DNA of 64,000 bases from Icerya purchasi (lineage: Eukaryota; Arthropoda; Insecta; Hemiptera; Monophlebidae). Each line of letters opens with the position of its first letter. The stretch's first letter is position 1. The DNA lies in the NCBI GenBank assembly GCA_039619475.1, contig CM077116.1:20797443-20861442 (forward strand), given 5' to 3'. This document shows, one piece after another, positions 33,116-46,494 of this stretch. The notes beneath the pieces were generated by a model. It was not told where the DNA came from. It worked only from the letters and a program-made list of their open reading frames with translations, and did not search any database. Position numbers and translations under genes: made by a program.

Positions 33116-34720
33116 CACATACAGACGCGTTAAGAATAAAACCAGATTTAATTTACGTTAAATGATTCTTCGAACAAATGTATACATCAAGAAGAAAATC
33201 CCGATATACACAAAAGTACGTTACTTAACCAAAATACCAAATACAACCAAATCTTGCAAAGTAAAGAATAAATTCAAATTATAATTTAATTTACGTTACG
33301 TTAATATCTTTTCTATTTAAAAACAACATTTTTAATAATAAACACGGTGTTTTGATCCGATAACCACATCTCGGTACTCGTGGTTTACCGCAATATATAT
33401 ACATATTATGTATGTATGTACGCGTATGTATGTATATTCTTTTTTATGAATTTTTTGGTAAGAAATAAATTAAAAATTGATGAACATAACAGAGAACTAG
33501 ACCATGGAAAAAATAAAAGATGATGCATGATGATTTGAATGTTGTTAACTCATTTGCATCGATTAAATTTATAATTGATTAATTTACAAGTAATAAATCA
33601 AAATAAATTCCATAAGCCGAATTTTTCGTTACTCGCTACCGATCGAAAATACTGCAAGAAAATAGTCCATCTGGAAGAAGGTATATGTTCTAAATTTTAC
33701 ATATACGTATCGTGTTGGATACAAATTCGATGCGACTATCACTATTAGCAGCGAGCTTAACCTATTTTTAATCAAATTCCCGAATGATGTGCAGTTTGGA
33801 TATAGACAGTACACGTATTTCGGACTTTTAGAAAACTGCTCATCGAAGCCTTGAAATTAGCCCTTCAATGCGCGCCTATCCAAAACACTGTAACCGCGCA
33901 GGACCGTAGTGTGACCTTGCACACAGCGCGCCTCTCCTGTAATTACTAATTAGTGAGCACAACGGAATTCCGTACTGTTTTCCTGTCGCAGGTGGGTACG
34001 CTTAAGACTGGGACGGTTTTTCGTTCGTAGTTTTTTTGGTTACGTCTGTTCTGTTCTCGGTAGAAAAGTTTGGCGAAATGAAGCATATTAACTGGAGCGG
34101 ATCCATCTCCCGAGTGTCGCCGGTTGAAATTCTAATCGCCGCACCTCTTTAAAGCGTACCCCGTTGCTGAACGTTGATGCTGTTATTTATGTGGAATGGT
34201 AATTGTTTCGAAAAGTTTGGCTACGGATATGCTTTATTTTTTCGGCTGATGGCAGTGCAGCTGATCTTTAGTTATAGTTTTGTATCGCTGATGGTTAACG
34301 TTGTTTGCAATCACGAAGAAGAAGAATCCAAATAAAGATATTGTCATTTGCTTGTAAACTAACAATAAGTAGTACGCTCGCATACACACACTCCACAAGA
34401 GACCAATTAGAAAGAAAAGAAAAAAGGCAAAAAAAATCCTTTCTACATTCTGCGCTAAACCACAACAATGAACTTTGCATATTGTGGGTTTCAATGATGA
34501 AGTTGAACAGCGGGGAACAGAAAATTTACGTCTCAGAAATTTTATTCAGAGCACACCCTCGGCTATGTTAAATTTGTGTCGCTAATTCCATTCCGTTAAT
34601 ATGTTCGATGGAAATAATTAATAATTCTCGCTACGATCGCACGTAATTGCATATAACAGCGCTGTTTCAGCGTTTGCTTACTCTAGCGGAGTACTCGGGC
34701 AGAAGAGAAACCACTTCGGA
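33116..34720. other. No gene recognised; (GTAT)n at 33408-33434
   Basis: Short GTAT/TATG microsatellite near 33408-33434. Otherwise mixed sequence. The overlapping frames around 34234-34571 run on opposite strands and have no motif. Confidence 0.5.
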
Positions 34721-34972
34721 GCTCATTATATCGCTCAACCTTCTAGGAAAATTTCATCTCGTACTAACCATGCTGAAGATCATTATGCTTGTAGGAAAAT
34801 TTTTATCTTGTACTAACCTTATTGAAGCTCATTATATCGCTCAACCTTGCAGGGTAATTTCATCTCATATTAACCATACTGAAGATGATTATACTTGTAG
34901 GAAAATTTTCATATCGTACTAACCTTATTAAAGCCATATCTCTCAACCTTGTAGGAAAATTTTCGTCTCGAA
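34721..34972. repeat. Dimeric satellite, 57 + 49 bp alternating units
   Basis: Units begin at 34721 (57 bases), 34778 (49), 34827 (57), 34884 (49) and 34933 (partial). Long units start GCTCATTATATCGCTCAACC; short units start GATNATTATRCTTGTAGG. All share TAGGAAAATTT-like and TACTAACC-like blocks. The higher-order period is 106 bases, so the array grew by copying dimers after the two monomers had diverged. Confidence 0.9.
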
Positions 34973-36102
34973 CTCCCTGTTCTATTTTTCTCCTGCGACA
35001 AACCCACTCATCTCATATCCCTGTTTAGTTCTATTGGCAGGCGGTGGCCGTCCAACCGGGAATAAGCGGGGAATTGTGTCCTAGAAAAAAATGTTAAATT
35101 ATCGAAAGACGATATTTTTAACAGGAAAAAATCATTTAAAGCGAAAAATGAATGCATCCTTTACTGTACTTTAATCAAAATAAATTACGAAGTTCTGTTT
35201 TATTCATATAAAATATGCTTCGACGGTCAAATATTATTAATATATAGAGTAACAAAGCAATTCTATCCTTCTTTCTGTATAATTCTAATAATCAGGAAAT
35301 CGGAAGGATTTGAACGGGAAAAACTGCGAAGATTTGGACCAGGAAAACCGGGAATAAACCGGAAATTTAAAAATTATATTCTAGTGGCCACTACGATTGA
35401 GAATTTATTTCTCTTCGACAATTTTTTCTTGATAAAATGTGGCCCGAGGTGATACTTTGCCACGTCCTTTTCTACAACTCCGAATCTGCTAAATCTATTG
35501 CATTTCTGCTGCGATTTCGCGAAATATTTTCAGGATTTTCACTTTTTTTCTCCGGAAATTAACCAAACCTGCGCCTATGTATATTACGTCCGTCCAAATT
35601 GTTAATATTTCGTATTGGTCCCGATCGAGCGGTTTGATCATTAGCGGGGTTATCCGTCAACATTTTACCACGATTCCGATTTCAACGTTGAAAACTCAAT
35701 CACGCGGTTCATCGAATAGTAATTACAATTATATTAAATTAAACGTGTTTATAGTTCAATAGCCGAACAAATATTTCATAGCCATTAACCGCTTTCGGCT
35801 TCTAAGCTCCTATTGTTCTTGCAGTGTCTCGCTCAAATAGTCTTCACTAATAGCATCTTAACCATCCTTCGTTTGCCGGCTGTCGCCGATCAATCTTACT
35901 GTAAAATCAGATCCACCCGTATATCATAAATATCTCGAATATCATGACCGTTTCTGCTCGATCAACGGTTATTTTTTAAATTTATTCAAAAAGCGGAAGT
36001 AGTCCAATCTTATTACCGGTGATATAAACAAGAACAGTATTAAAATTTAACGCTAAAATTGTTTAATGGGAATACATACATACTCCCTTTGTGTTTTTCT
36101 TT
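34973..36102. other. No gene recognised
   Basis: Includes GGGAATAAGC/GGGAATAAACCGG-like strings at about 35060 and 35350 but no larger duplication. Nothing supported. Confidence 0.45.
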
Positions 36103-36172
36103 TTTGCCTGTTTTGCCTGTCTTGCCAGTTTTGCTAGTTTTGTCAGGTAGGCCAGTTAGACCAGTTAGGTCA
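36103..36172. repeat. Degenerate 9-bp tandem repeat
   Basis: TTTTGCCTG and variants (CTTGCCAGT, TTTGCTAGT, TAGACCAGT) repeat about seven times. In frame they read as a LPV/RPV tripeptide repeat inside an 83-codon chance frame. Confidence 0.75.
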
Positions 36173-37753
36173 AAAATTGAAAAAAAAACAAAAAAAAAAC
36201 AAACTTTCTACCAGAGCTATAAAATGATCTCGCAAAAAGCTCTCTGGTCCGACCGCGTGCTTAACGGATTTATAGTGTCCCGAAAGTTGATTTTATATAA
36301 CCTGAATTAGCGAGGTTTTCGTCCATTACTTAACCTTTTAAGCATTCGTCGGTAGTAAAAAAATAAAAAAATAAAATAAAAAATAAAAATAAATTAACAA
36401 TCTTTTTTTGATTTTATTTTATGTTGATTATTTCTTCCCGATTGCGGCTTTTAATCAACATTAAAATCTGCGTCGTGACAGCGAAAAAAAGTAAAACGTT
36501 TATCGTCCTTTTTATTTTACGTTTTTTTTTTTTTTTTCTTTTTTAATGCAAAATCTTAATTAGGGTTTTATTGAAAAGCGTGTAGTGCAAATTTTATTAC
36601 ATAGTGCGGTGTTAAGGTTATTAGGACGACGAAGTTTATTTCAGATAGAGTGTACTTTTCTCTGCACTTGAACTAATATGCGTCGTCCTCAATGAAGTTG
36701 CTTATTATTAACTTTCTATTATGGAGGTTATTTAGAAAATTGCGCATTTTCTTTCCAGCGCCGATTTTGACCACGCGCGAAGATCAACGAAAAAGCAAAA
36801 CCGTACGGATTATGTGAATACTTTACTTGTTGTAGTTTGTTTTTTTTTTGATTTTTATAATTTTGAAGTCTTGCCAGAAGCCGAGTTGCTAGAACAATCG
36901 AACTGCTGACTGTAACAGGAACAGTATCCGGTAAAAGTTACTGAAAAAATAATCGTTTAATAGTCATTCTGGTCTCCTTCGCATGGAAATCAGTACGTGT
37001 GCTGCATCATGTGCATACGAGTATATAAAAAGAAATTCACTTTTGGACTTGTCAAATAATTTGAATGAATTCCACAAGTATGTAGTCTTTCATAGACATC
37101 GACGCTGCATTCGGAATATTGTATCAAATGCTGCCCACATCTCCGTATCGTAAGAATGCATGAAGAAAGTACACTCTAACCATTCTTCATCGAAGGATGA
37201 AAAAGGTTAATTATGAAGAGTGGCAAGAATCTCGTTCAAAACGTACAAAATTATGCCGAATCGTGCTGTATGTTCGTTGGCTTTTGTATCCCCCCACATT
37301 AGGCTGTTCAGTTAATTACGCGGAAGAAATGTGTTTTGTCTAGTATCGCGTGTTTTAATAATTTTTCATATTTTCCAAAAATATATATCTAATGAATCAA
37401 TATGAACAGATTAAAAATAATTTAGCGGATTAAACGCTGAAATTTTTTCAGATTTCTCGCTTAATCTCTCTATCGAACCGACTTATTATACGAATAATCC
37501 TAGGCAAACAATGTAGGTTTATAGTGTCTTACAAAATGGACTATGAGATGGTCTGTGCTAATAACGTTTTATTTCATTAATAAAACATGTCAATTGAAAG
37601 GAAAAAAATATATTCTACCATAAAAACCAAAAAAACTTTGAAAAAATTATTACGATTTTTATTATTATCCTACTATCAATTAATTTACGTTAGAAAAAGA
37701 TGCACGCTGGTTTCATGCGCAGCGGCTAATCGATTTAAAAAATTGCAAACTGA

Positions 37754-37759
<6 letters not shown>
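36173..37759. other. No gene recognised
   Basis: A-rich and T-rich runs at 36355-36392 and 36521-36545. No motif. Confidence 0.5.

Positions 37760-37787
<28 letters not shown>
37760..37787. repeat. (TA)n microsatellite
   Basis: About 14 TA dinucleotides. Confidence 0.95.
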
Positions 37788-37789
<2 letters not shown>

Positions 37790-37920
37790 ATATTTATATA
37801 TAAAAACTCGGTCATTTTGGCCTCGCAAGGAGCTGTGCCTGTTGATCCCTCTTGCTTACATTTTTGTCTCTTCTTCTGTATTTTGTATAAAATGATCAAA
37901 ATTTACAACGTGTAATTTTC

Positions 37921-37938
37921 AGGCCGGCCCCCATTAGA
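37921..37938. repeat. Second copy of the AGGCCGGCC 18-mer
   Basis: Identical to 8568-8585. Here it is not followed by a TAAA tail, so the element end, if it is one, has been broken. Confidence 0.6.
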
Positions 37939-40900
37939 TCTTATAACGAAAAAACGTCCCAATTTTATATAATAAAAAAGAAATACAATCAATAATTTAT
38001 ACCATAAATTTTATTAATCCATTTAAACAACTTAACTATAATACATATAAATAATACTTTTTTTGCGTTTCCCCATGGTACTATTAAATTAGCAATATAG
38101 TCTTTACATGCTTAAACTTATGGTGGGACTTCTTATTCGTCAACCTGCATAATAATAAAAAGTATATTCATTATGTTTCCAAAAATGAAAACCGCCACCG
38201 AACGCAAACGTAAATTTGGGAAAACGAAAACCGGACGACGAACTGTAGCGAACAATTTGCCACATTTATACATGATACACTTTTCAGTTCGAAAACGATA
38301 GATGTAAAAAACATTTGAAGCGTTTGACAGCATTTTAAGTCAATCGCCTTTGTTTATACTAATAGGAAATAATAAGAAAAAAAAATTATCCAAAACGGAT
38401 TTTCACGTTTTTTGATGAATGTTCAATTTATGTTCACCGATTTTCATCACTACTCACACGGGGTACTTAAGTTGAATGGTACTCTTTCTAATGGATAAAG
38501 AATCAGTAAAATCGGTCTATATAAGTATGAATTATGAGCGAACAAATATAAAAAAAACAAAACAAACAAAAACATACGCGACGAACGTACAACCCTACCA
38601 GCTCCTAGGTCTTTTTCGAAGTCGGTAAAAATTAAAATATTACAAACGTTACATAAAATTGGAACATTTTTTTTTCTAATGGTGGCGGGCCTAAGAGTTA
38701 TGCTGTAATTAATAAATAGAAAATTGACAACGTCAAGCAATCCATTTTGTGTCGGTACTTTGTCTACTTATGTGTATATGTAGTATATGAAATGTTTTGG
38801 GACAAAAACGGTGATGGTGGTCCGGCTATGAATGACGTTTATGTATTATGTATGTATGCATATATAATATATATCTCAATCCAATTTGAACAGATATTTA
38901 CTAAGCAGAAATTTTTTACACATGATATTATGAGCTTTTTCGAGTCTATTGCAAATTTGAAATCGATGTTCGCATACGCAAGAGTAAACAACGCACTCTG
39001 TTGGTCCTCTCCCCTATGTTTATGTCAAGAACAGGAAGCACGTTTACTGGCTGGTTTTTAGCTTTTGTATAGGATTCCAAAAATTAAAGAGGTTGCAGCA
39101 GTTTCGGAACGGTTTTGTAAGAAAACGTGATCGCATTTTCCGTTACACTAATCGTTTATGTTCCTAGAAAAGTATTTCTCGGTGGCTGCACACATGCCTG
39201 TTGACTATTTGAACAGTATGGAACAAATGGAGACCGATGTGCTTTAAAAATTTTCAAGCGGTCATTCGGAATGGGGTAAAGCTGTCCAAAAGTACACATC
39301 TACGTTACTTTTAGTGTTTTTGGAAAATTGTGTAATTTCGGGTTGTTTAGGTTCCGTCGCTTACGACAGGCTAAAAAAGCATGTTAAAAAATGCAGAATT
39401 ATTCTTTTTTTTTTTTTTTTTTTTTTAGATATACAATTTTATGGAACGAAATTTTTAGTTTAGTAAATTTTAAATGAAACGACCAACGAAGTAAAATTTA
39501 CGAATACGGTAAATAGAAATTAAAATGTAACACAAAGAATACATTTTATGAGGTTATATGTGACCGAGAAAGTTAAATATCGGGAAAAATAGGAAAAAAA
39601 TTAAAAAGAATTTAAAAAAATTGCGTAACTTCGACTAAAAGACTGTGTAGGGAACAGCTTGTTTCACCAATTGACGCAATCGCAGTGGTGATTTGGTAAG
39701 CGAAAACCCGTGATAATATTGTTCTGCACGTTAATTAGGTTTTTATTTTTATATAATATTTAATGGTCGTGTAACGCTTAAAATTTGGAGGCAGCGTACA
39801 AAACTTCAAGTACTAGCGTGTCCAAAATGAAAAAATAAAAACATTAATGAAAAAATTATAAACGACGAGCCTGTAATAATTTTCCGATTAATTAAATTAA
39901 AAATAAAACAACGAACTCGATGATATAAAACGATTTTGTTTCAACCGAATTAAAACGATGACGACCGAAGCTGCTTCAGAATACACGAATTTATTTTATT
40001 GTAAATCAGACGACGCGCAGGTTTCGACGAAAGTATAATATTCAGTTTGTTAACAAATTGCGCAGATAAGATTTATAAAAAAAAAGAAGAAAGAAGAAAG
40101 AAAAAGCTTTCTTATGATATTCGCTTATCTCCCTGCGTATGTGTATGATGATCATAGTTTTAGGAAAGGTTTTTATAGCTTGACGGATTAGCGGTAATAA
40201 TACGTATAGTAATAATTACAATGATAGCAATGATACGTTAGCTTTTATAAGGCGTTTAGAGAACAGTTTCTAATCATTTTTCTTCAAATATAATTTTTGA
40301 TCGATGTTGTCAAAGGAAAACATTGCAACGAGTATATGCAGTTATGCCGTGATTTTAGACTTCGTTTTTATCATTGCTTTTTCAGTTTAAACATTTTCTT
40401 CAGTTAAAGAGTAAGTAAATTAGGGAGAAAATAAAATGTTTGCATTTTTTTAAATTTCACAATTAGAATAAGGCACGCGGCCAAAATTTCTCCGAATTCG
40501 TTTAGTGATTTGCGCAAAATATTCGAATTCAGCTAACAAACGGAACATTGAGCCGGGAAAATAAATACTCAGCGCGTTCTGTCGCAGACGGATTGATATA
40601 ATGCTGCATTTGAGAATGTTCTGATTTATACCTGAAGCGTAGATACGAGGGAAATCATTTCGGTTTTTCTAATTATTTTTAAGCACTCAACACGTTCCAG
40701 CCGTAGCGGATTTTTTTTCGTTTTTTTTTTTTTTTTTAACGTAAACATTTTGCGTTACGCTCCCGGCGATACCGAAACTCATTTTAAAAATTATTTTGCG
40801 CAATACGAAGAATTTTAAATACACGAGTAATGATTTCATTTAACTAAACGCAATTTCGGTTTTATAACTTGATAAATCGCTTAAAACGACGATGTTTAAA

Positions 40901-43789
40901 TCAATTTTTATACGTCAATTTTACTGGACTAAATAACGTTCATGTTATCTAGGGTCATCTGATGCATGACTCAACGACACTCGTAAATCGTACAAAAGTT
41001 TCTAATGCGCGGATGCGTGTTTGGGTTGCGGTTATTTTAAATTTTGCGTGAACAATTTCGCAACACGAACACTTGCTTATATATCAGGAATTATTATGCC
41101 AAGTTCAAAAATATATCCGTGATGTTCAACGTTGTTCCGCTATAGAAAGATAAAATTCTCATTCTGATTTCTACCTGTCCTAAATTCGCAATTATTTAGG
41201 ATTATAAGCTTATCTCGACGACGCAATAGTTAATTGGTACAGTCCACATTCGTTCTTTCACTTTCCATCTCTTTCTCTCTGTTTTTTCTCCTGTATTACT
41301 TTTGTTTGTCACCCCATTGTTGATTGTATTCGAATCTAGAGGGAATTTGGATGGTGTATTTAATGAAATGATGCAATCCAATATATATATATATATGATA
41401 GTATGATAGACCTTAACTGATCAATAAAATACGTAAAAAAAAAGGAATTATATACCGCATAATAAAAGTAATTCAAACTGCTGAAATTAACAAAAAAGTC
41501 AAAACAATACCTGCGAAAGTGTCTGCGTCGAATCGGCGAGTCCAAGAAAAGCGAATTCATTCTAATTAACGTAGTTCCTTATCCGTGTATACGGAGGCGC
41601 TGAAAGCAAAAAAATCATGATTATTATCGAATTGTTGAAACTAATTTTCGTAATTATACGAAACGGAACCGTATTATTCGTTACAATTTTCGTGACTGTT
41701 TTACCTACGCTAGACTCTGCTTAATTGTAATCGCGACGGTTTTAGCGCGATTTCTATTTAGCCATAACTGAATATAATGCATGTCAGTGCGGACGCTATT
41801 TAACGGTAGTTGTGGCAATGCTATTTTGGCATCATTGCAAACCGGAACTAATGCGGAATTGCCAGAACGTTAAATTTTTCTGCTCTAAACACTTTTTTTT
41901 TTTTTTTTTTAAATTAGTTCTCTGTAAATAATGTAGTCAAATATTTTCACTTCATCGGAAGAGGGGTGGGGAGGGGGGGGGGGCTTATGTTTAACAGAAG
42001 AAAATAATCTTAAATTTAACCATTGCACAAAGTATGAGATCCATAATTGCTGCAGAATTTATAAGCAGATCGTAAAAAACAAAACGTTTAATGACTGATT
42101 TATGTGTCGATTTCATACGTTTCAGTGAAAAATACTCGTACCATCATTTGTTTTTCCACATGCATGAATAGTCGTGCCTCGTGATTTTATTATGAAAAAG
42201 ACTGACATTTATGCGTTTCCATGAACGCGCGTGGCAATCATAGTACTCGCGTTAATTTATAGGAGAAAGAATGAACGTTAGCGTGTTCGAAGCGTAGATA
42301 AATATTTGCGAAAATAACCACGAACACACATATACATATTCGCGGCGATGGTGTTCACTGTTTGGCTTTGAACAAAAATATTTATACTGTGTCGAATTTA
42401 TTTACAAAAGTGCGAGTTTAAACTGTTTTACTTTTTTGATCCCGAATAAGTTTACTTTTTCAATATTCCGCAAGTATGCGTAGAAAGTGTAAATCGTGTA
42501 AATTTTTTTGAAAATTACGGATTTTAAATGGGCCGCTTCTTTCAGAAATCTTCATTTTCGGGATAACGGTAACATGATGTAAATTAATGTGTCTTTTATG
42601 CGTTAGTGTGTGCTACCTCTAATCTTTAAAATGGTACTAGTGCCGTCGATTTTCTGCTTTGTTGATTATACGTTTTCTCAAATGATAGTGGCACATTTTT
42701 AATTATGGAGGAAAGTTTTAGCATTTTCTGCGAAATGTCACATTTGACTTGTGTGTGCTTTCAAATTTTCTCTCGCGTTATATCTTCTTTTGGTTCATTG
42801 TTGTGCCGTTGTTACTCTCAAATGATGTAAATTTGTACAGTGACGCGCAGTTCATTCTACCATTCAAAAGTATCTTAATAAACGGTTAAAAGCGTCATCT
42901 ATTTATAGCTGCTATTCGGGCCGTCAAAATAATTTTTGAACATTATACTGATCTAAAAATAGTCATCATTTGAAGTTTAACTTGACAAAGGATATAGATG
43001 AGAGTGTAGTAAATAAAGTTTAGATATAGAAGCGGAGAAGATACAAAAAGTGTTTGTCTGATTCTCCGTTTTATAAAAAGTCATACTGAAATGAAGAATA
43101 TAATAAAATTGCGCTGGCCAGTAATGCCCATTCGGTTTAAAAAATATATTCTTTAATAGTCAGAAGCGTATCTGAAAATAAAAAAAAAAATCTCTATTTG
43201 ATTAGCGGGAATTACATTCAAAAAAAATGTTATACAAAATTGTTTAAAATCATTTATTGTTGCAGAGGCGTTTCAAATTTTTTGCACAATAGATTTTAAG
43301 TTGTAGCGCTATACATCAGTAATTTCAGAAATTACCCCGGAAAAGTTTAATATTTGGCATTCTATGTCTTACACACATGTTGTAAACAATGTATATTATT
43401 AATTAGGTACGAAAATGAAGGAGAATTATTATCCAGTATTTTAATATCATTTAACAAGTACAACGGAGTCTGTTTTCACCATTTAAATATCTGAAATAAA
43501 TTAAACTACGTATTTAGAACTATTAAATCGAAAAATAATAGAAAAAAGATAGTTTTATCTGTTAATAAAAAATATCATTTTTAAATGAAATTTTAAACAA
43601 ATGTTTTTTCTCAAAACGTTCGTTTGTTTTGAAAGTCGAATACTTATATACATATACATATATTGTGTCATTCTTATGCTAAAAGTAATGAGAATATTCT
43701 GAAACAAAATTTGTAATATATTTAACAATGCTATTATTATGTGCAGGTTATAAAAAAAAAAGATACTAACATTTTTGAGTCGCATTAAT
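37939..43789. other. About 5.9 kb without a recognisable gene
   Basis: AT-rich with T runs (39404-39426, 40724-40738, 41892-41910), a G run at 41967-41982 and a short (AT)n at 41382-41396. Frames of 60-104 codons are compositional. I see no transposon motif, splice-bounded frame or tandem array. Unique intron or intergenic sequence is the simplest reading. Confidence 0.45.
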
Positions 43790-44885
43790 TTTTTTGTTTC
43801 TTTTTTTTTTTATGGAATCCCCTAAGCTTCAGTGTGACGTATTTAACTGCTGCGGCTATCGCGACACACTGTGCGGGGTTTGTGACTACATTACTTTAGC
43901 TATTCTATTTATTTTAAGAAAATTAATGATTGAGTATGTCGCTGTTTGCGAGTTTGATAATATATAGGGGAGAGGGTTTTATATGGTAGGAGCGTCCGTC
44001 TTGATACGAATACTATGCAATCTACTAATATGTGCTGGACGGCTGGGACGAAACTGCCTATACAGAAAGGGCACCGCGTTAGAGAAATTGACCCATTTAG
44101 AAGATGATCGTGCGAGATTGCTGTATGACCTTTCCGCAGTCGGCTGATCACACTGAAGTCTCTGCGGGAAAAATTTATTGGGGGCCACCATGGCTCGGTC
44201 GTTGACTTTACTTGAGACAGAAAAGTCTGACACGCGGTCCATTGTTCCTTCCATTCTTGTTTGCTTTTCGCTAAAAAGAATTGTGCCATGGATGAAGGGG
44301 GAGGTGAATATTTGTTCTGCGGAGCTCGTAGTGCTGACTGTGTCATTATGTTCGCCTGTTCATTCCCTTGTATTCCCGCGTGGCCGGGAACCCACATAAA
44401 CGTCACCTGGCCCTCGGACTTCTGTGTATCGATGACGAAGGATTTGAGTAGATATTATATTTCTGGTTTTGGGGCTGGATATGGCTTCTAATGCTGCCAG
44501 GGAGTCTGTAATTATTAATGTTTTTTTGTTAGGTTTTCAAGATGAAATATATTGTAGCCCGTATAGGATGGCATACATTTCTGCGTCCAGTACTGTGCAG
44601 CGATCATTGAGTCGGAAAGAAAACGTTTTATCTAATACTACGAACGCACATGCTGTCGGCGATGTAGTTGCGGTGGGGCTTTTCCTAGCACCATCTGTGT
44701 AGACTATAGCGTGGTCGGTGTATTTATTTATTGCATTTTTAGCTGTTTCGACGACGTCAGTTGGTAGCTGTCTGAAGTTGTTTTTAAGAGATACATCTGT
44801 TTTTATTATTGGGGAATCCCATGGGAGGTGGAGGATTAATGCGAGGTTTTGGTGCATAGGGTTTATTGGGGAGTCACACTAATGA
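43790..44885 (-). pseudogene. LINE 3' end with RNase H and zinc knuckle
   Basis: The minus strand from 44857 encodes RNase H: IVYTDGARK (about 44695), DAEMYAILYGLQYIS (about 44580), an in-frame TGA, IITDSLAALEAIS (about 44510) and, after a frameshift, FMWVPGHAGIQGNEQA (about 44400). The D-E-D positions are kept, but the fourth (AD in the family) reads AN. A zinc knuckle CPFC ... HILVDC follows at about 44060-44005, preceded by SRLRKGH. RNase H removes RNA from the RNA:DNA hybrid in I/R1-like LINEs. A plus-strand T run at 43800-43812 marks the poly(A) tail. The element is 5'-truncated near 44885. Confidence 0.8.
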
Positions 44886-46482
44886 AACATTTCATTTTGC
44901 AAAGTATGATATTGCCACTGTGACCAACATCTATACAGAAATTAGAAAAGACCTGACGTCTCAGTGGTTCTCCCCTGAATGAAGGTGCCGTACCTTCTTT
45001 AATTGTAATCACCTGTTTTTTATTGCTTATTTACCATTTTAATCACATCATTCACTTCTTTTATAAACAGCCCATTTACTTACCCCATAGCTGTTTTCTG
45101 CAGCTTCACCGACGAATTAATGAATTTTTTCTCTTCTTTTATGTGGTGAATTCTGTATCTTTGTTAAAGATTTATTTCTTCTTTTCAGTTTTTCTTTCTT
45201 TCGTAAATTTCATTAATACAATAATTAAAACAAACCTTAAATACATCCTAGAACAACAAACCGCGGTAATAAGTGTAAGGGTTTAAGATCTGTATTTTCG
45301 ATATATAGAAAATATTAAAATTCCCGTTGCAGGATCCTTTATTCATTTCTCTACTTTTTCATAGAATATCTAATACGGTGCTTAGTTATTAAATTGTACG
45401 CCGAAATATTTGAATAAAATTAAAAGATATTATATTATGCAGAATTATTTACGATGTAACGTTTTTGTGTAATTAATACTCGTAATTAGGCAGTAATTCA
45501 ATAATATGTCTACGTTACAAAGCTGCTCAATGCGAATTTGTCTTCTTTACTAAAATACTTATTCGTCGATTGAGCTCTCCATATCTGAAAATCAAACTGC
45601 TTTCATTACTACAATCATTTGGTATTTACTGCTTCTCGACCACCCCATTTTCTTTATACCATATTTACTTATTTATAATCTGTCCATCTATATTCCCTCT
45701 TGATCGTTGGACCTTTATATGTAAAAAACGTTTATTTTTTCCTTTTTGGTTTTTAATTTATATATTTACATATGTAAAGATTCTTTCCCATTTCGGGAAA
45801 CATTTTTATCAACGTCCAACAAAAAATGTGGTCTTTACGTTTCACTTTTAGCTGGATATTATCGGTTTTTCTATAACCTGTCTGTCGTGATCTAACAAAA
45901 AGTTTCGCTCAACTAAACAGCACATACAGTCACCATTTTAAAGGGGTCGAGTTATTCACACGGTAATCTCCCATAATTGCAGATATGAGTATAAGAGACC
46001 ATCTTCTTCACTCGTATCTTCCGATGTCTCTGTCTGGAGCATATTTTATTAATATTAATTTATTACCACAACAGTAGTTAAGTAAGATTTCAAATTTGAG
46101 TACGAATAACATTCCCGATAGCAAATAATAAAAATTCTGTTGCACTTTTTTAACTCTCCGCAATGAGTACAACAGCTAAGCTCTAGGAGCGCGATTTGTA
46201 TGTTTAGGTCATGTCATGGAGGTTTGATGATTTCAGTAGCGCAAAAAGAGAATTGACGGAACGTAGTTTATTTAATTGCACCAGAAATTAATAAAATGTT
46301 ATCTACGGTTTATTATTTACCATAGTAATAATTTTATTTAAATTTTTACGTTTAACATATATTTACCATGGCATTTATTTTATTCAAAATTTTATAAAAA
46401 TTATTTTTTTTTTTTATTCGTTCCGTACGAGGTTCTTGTACCGCTGGTCGCATCGTAATTAATTAACTATTTAAAATCTCGT
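44886..46482. other. No gene recognised
   Basis: Pyrimidine-rich plus strand between 45020 and 45850 yields frames of 87 and 93 codons with hydrophobic composition. No domain is recognised. Confidence 0.45.
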
Positions 46483-46494
46483 ATTTCGGGAAGA
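46483..46494. repeat. RTE target-site duplication, left
   Basis: ATTTCGGGAAGA, identical to 48023-48034. Confidence 0.85.

Noticed and set aside
44178..44702. Plus-strand frames of 73-77 codons
   Set aside because: Shadows of the minus-strand RNase H LINE end.
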